From NCBI GenBank assembly GCA_036405195.1, contig DASWYB010000033.1, positions 1-6,635 on the forward strand: a stretch of DNA of 6,635 nt. The letters are read 5' to 3'. Position 1 is the stretch's first letter; each line of letters begins with the position of its first letter. The notes beneath the pieces were generated by a model. The model had not been told where the DNA came from, did not search any database, and saw nothing but the letters and a program-made list of their open reading frames with translations. This DNA is from DASWYB01 sp036405195 (GTDB taxonomy: Bacteria; Patescibacteriota; UBA1384; 2-12-FULL-50-11; DASWYB01). A program made the position numbers and the translations under genes. Below, piece by piece: positions 6,266-6,635 of the stretch.

Positions 6266-6387
6266 AGCAGATCAGGTAATTCAGTTTCTGAGGAGGTGGC
6301 GAAAGCCGCTGTTTTGTTGAAAAGGGTGTAAAACTGCCCCTAGAAAAGAGTAAGAAGTTGACCCGAAACGGGAAAAGGAGCCTTATC
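6266..6387 (+). promoter_or_regulatory. Structured 5' leader of greA, unrecognised class
   Basis: About 120 transcribed bases precede the greA start. They contain short self-complementary elements: TCAG/CTGA around TTT (6281-6291); GTGGC/GCCGC around a GAAA GNRA-type tetraloop (6296-6309); GTTTT/AAAAC (6311-6315 with 6330-6334); and CCCG-AAA-CGGG (6362-6372), just ahead of the greA ribosome binding site. AGGG in the third loop (6323-6326) can pair with CCCT (6338-6341), which would make an H-type pseudoknot. There is no T-run, so transcription attenuation is unlikely; any control would be translational. AGGAGGTG (6291-6298) is a strong orphan Shine-Dalgarno sequence. I know of no riboswitch with this pattern. 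Structure was judged by eye only. Confidence 0.5.
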
Positions 6388-6635
6388 ATGGCTATGAAAT
6401 CAATTACTTTAACCAAAGAAGGATACGAGCAGCTCGTGAAAGAGCTCAAAGAATTGAAGGAAGTAAAACGTCCTGAAGTTATATCTCGTATTAAAAGCGC
6501 ACAAGAACTAGGCGACCTCTCAGAAAACGCAGAGTATCAAACTGCGAAAGAAGACCAGTCGTTCGTAGAAGGACGTATTCAAGAGTTAGAAATCATTCTT
6601 AAGACCGCTAAAGTGGTGGAACGTCAACATTCTAC
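6388..6635 (+). CDS. greA: Transcription elongation factor GreA (3' truncated by window end)
   Basis: GreA enters the secondary channel of RNA polymerase and stimulates cleavage of the transcript in backtracked complexes. The 82 visible residues are the N-terminal coiled-coil domain: LTKEGYEQLVKELKELKEVKRPEVISRI, then the tip loop GDLSENAEY (42-50), with Asp43 and Glu46 matching the catalytic acidic pair of E. coli GreA (Asp41, Glu44). The second helix, EDQSFVEGRIQELEIIL, follows. The C-terminal FKBP-like domain lies beyond the window. The ATG at 6388 has AAAAGGAG (6373-6380) seven bases upstream; the ATG at 6394 would be 13 bases away and is less likely, although it gives the E. coli residue numbering. 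It has its own strong promoter and a long leader, so it is probably regulated apart from the mre operon. Confidence 0.96.
   Translation, partial: MAMKSITLTKEGYEQLVKELKELKEVKRPEVISRIKSAQELGDLSENAEYQTAKEDQSFVEGRIQELEIILKTAKVVERQHS

Noticed and set aside
6320..6341. T-box-like AAAAGGGTG followed by a pyrimidine-rich CTGCCCCT in the greA leader
   Set aside because: The T-box core needs a UGGN bulge followed by ACCGCG, plus a terminator; these are absent, the leader is too short, and greA is not an amino-acid gene.
1..6635. CRISPR array, insertion sequence, tRNA or rRNA gene
   Set aside because: I saw no regularly spaced direct repeats, transposase motifs, or cloverleaf or ribosomal signatures on either strand.

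Overview
This window carries a bacterial cell-wall and cell-shape locus, with every gene on the + strand. The order is: 3' end of a baseplate-J-like protein gene, ruvX, mltG, (promoter) mreB, mreC, a mreD-like gene, a class B penicillin-binding protein 2 gene (mrdA), (promoter plus long leader) and the 5' part of greA. The first protein resembles, from memory, the C-terminus of the baseplate-J-like proteins common in Candidate Phyla Radiation (Patescibacteria) genomes. That resemblance, the compact spacing and the divergent short MreD suggest a CPR bacterium, perhaps Parcubacteria-related. This placement is an inference; no rRNA or other marker is present. UGA is a normal stop here (ruvX ends in TGA), so the UGA-to-glycine code of Gracilibacteria/SR1 does not apply.

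Layout. Positions 1-1937 form one tight unit: the truncated upstream gene, ruvX six bases later, and mltG overlapping ruvX by four bases (ATGA). A 9-bp perfect stem-loop sits on the mltG stop codon. An extended -10 promoter (1968-1996) lies just before mreB. Positions 2016-6205 form the elongasome operon: 16 bases separate mreB and mreC, mreC and mreD overlap by one base, and mreD and mrdA probably overlap by four bases. After mrdA comes an A/T-rich stretch, a strong consensus-like promoter (6231-6259), and about 120 bases of untranslated leader with several small hairpins before greA.

Function. MreB filaments, MreC and MreD place and activate PBP2, which cross-links new peptidoglycan; MltG cuts nascent glycan strands and sets their length. 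RodA, the usual glycosyltransferase partner of PBP2, is not in the window. RuvX/YqgF acts on RNA or DNA processing, and GreA rescues backtracked RNA polymerase. Both are housekeeping neighbours.

Two points deserve most attention. First, mrdA has no normal start codon beside its strong ribosome binding site: the best-placed codon is ATA (4295-4297), which overlaps the mreD stop as ATAG and would add 43 residues to the conventional GTG start at 4424. Second, the greA leader looks structured and holds an orphan strong Shine-Dalgarno sequence; it matches no RNA class I recognise.
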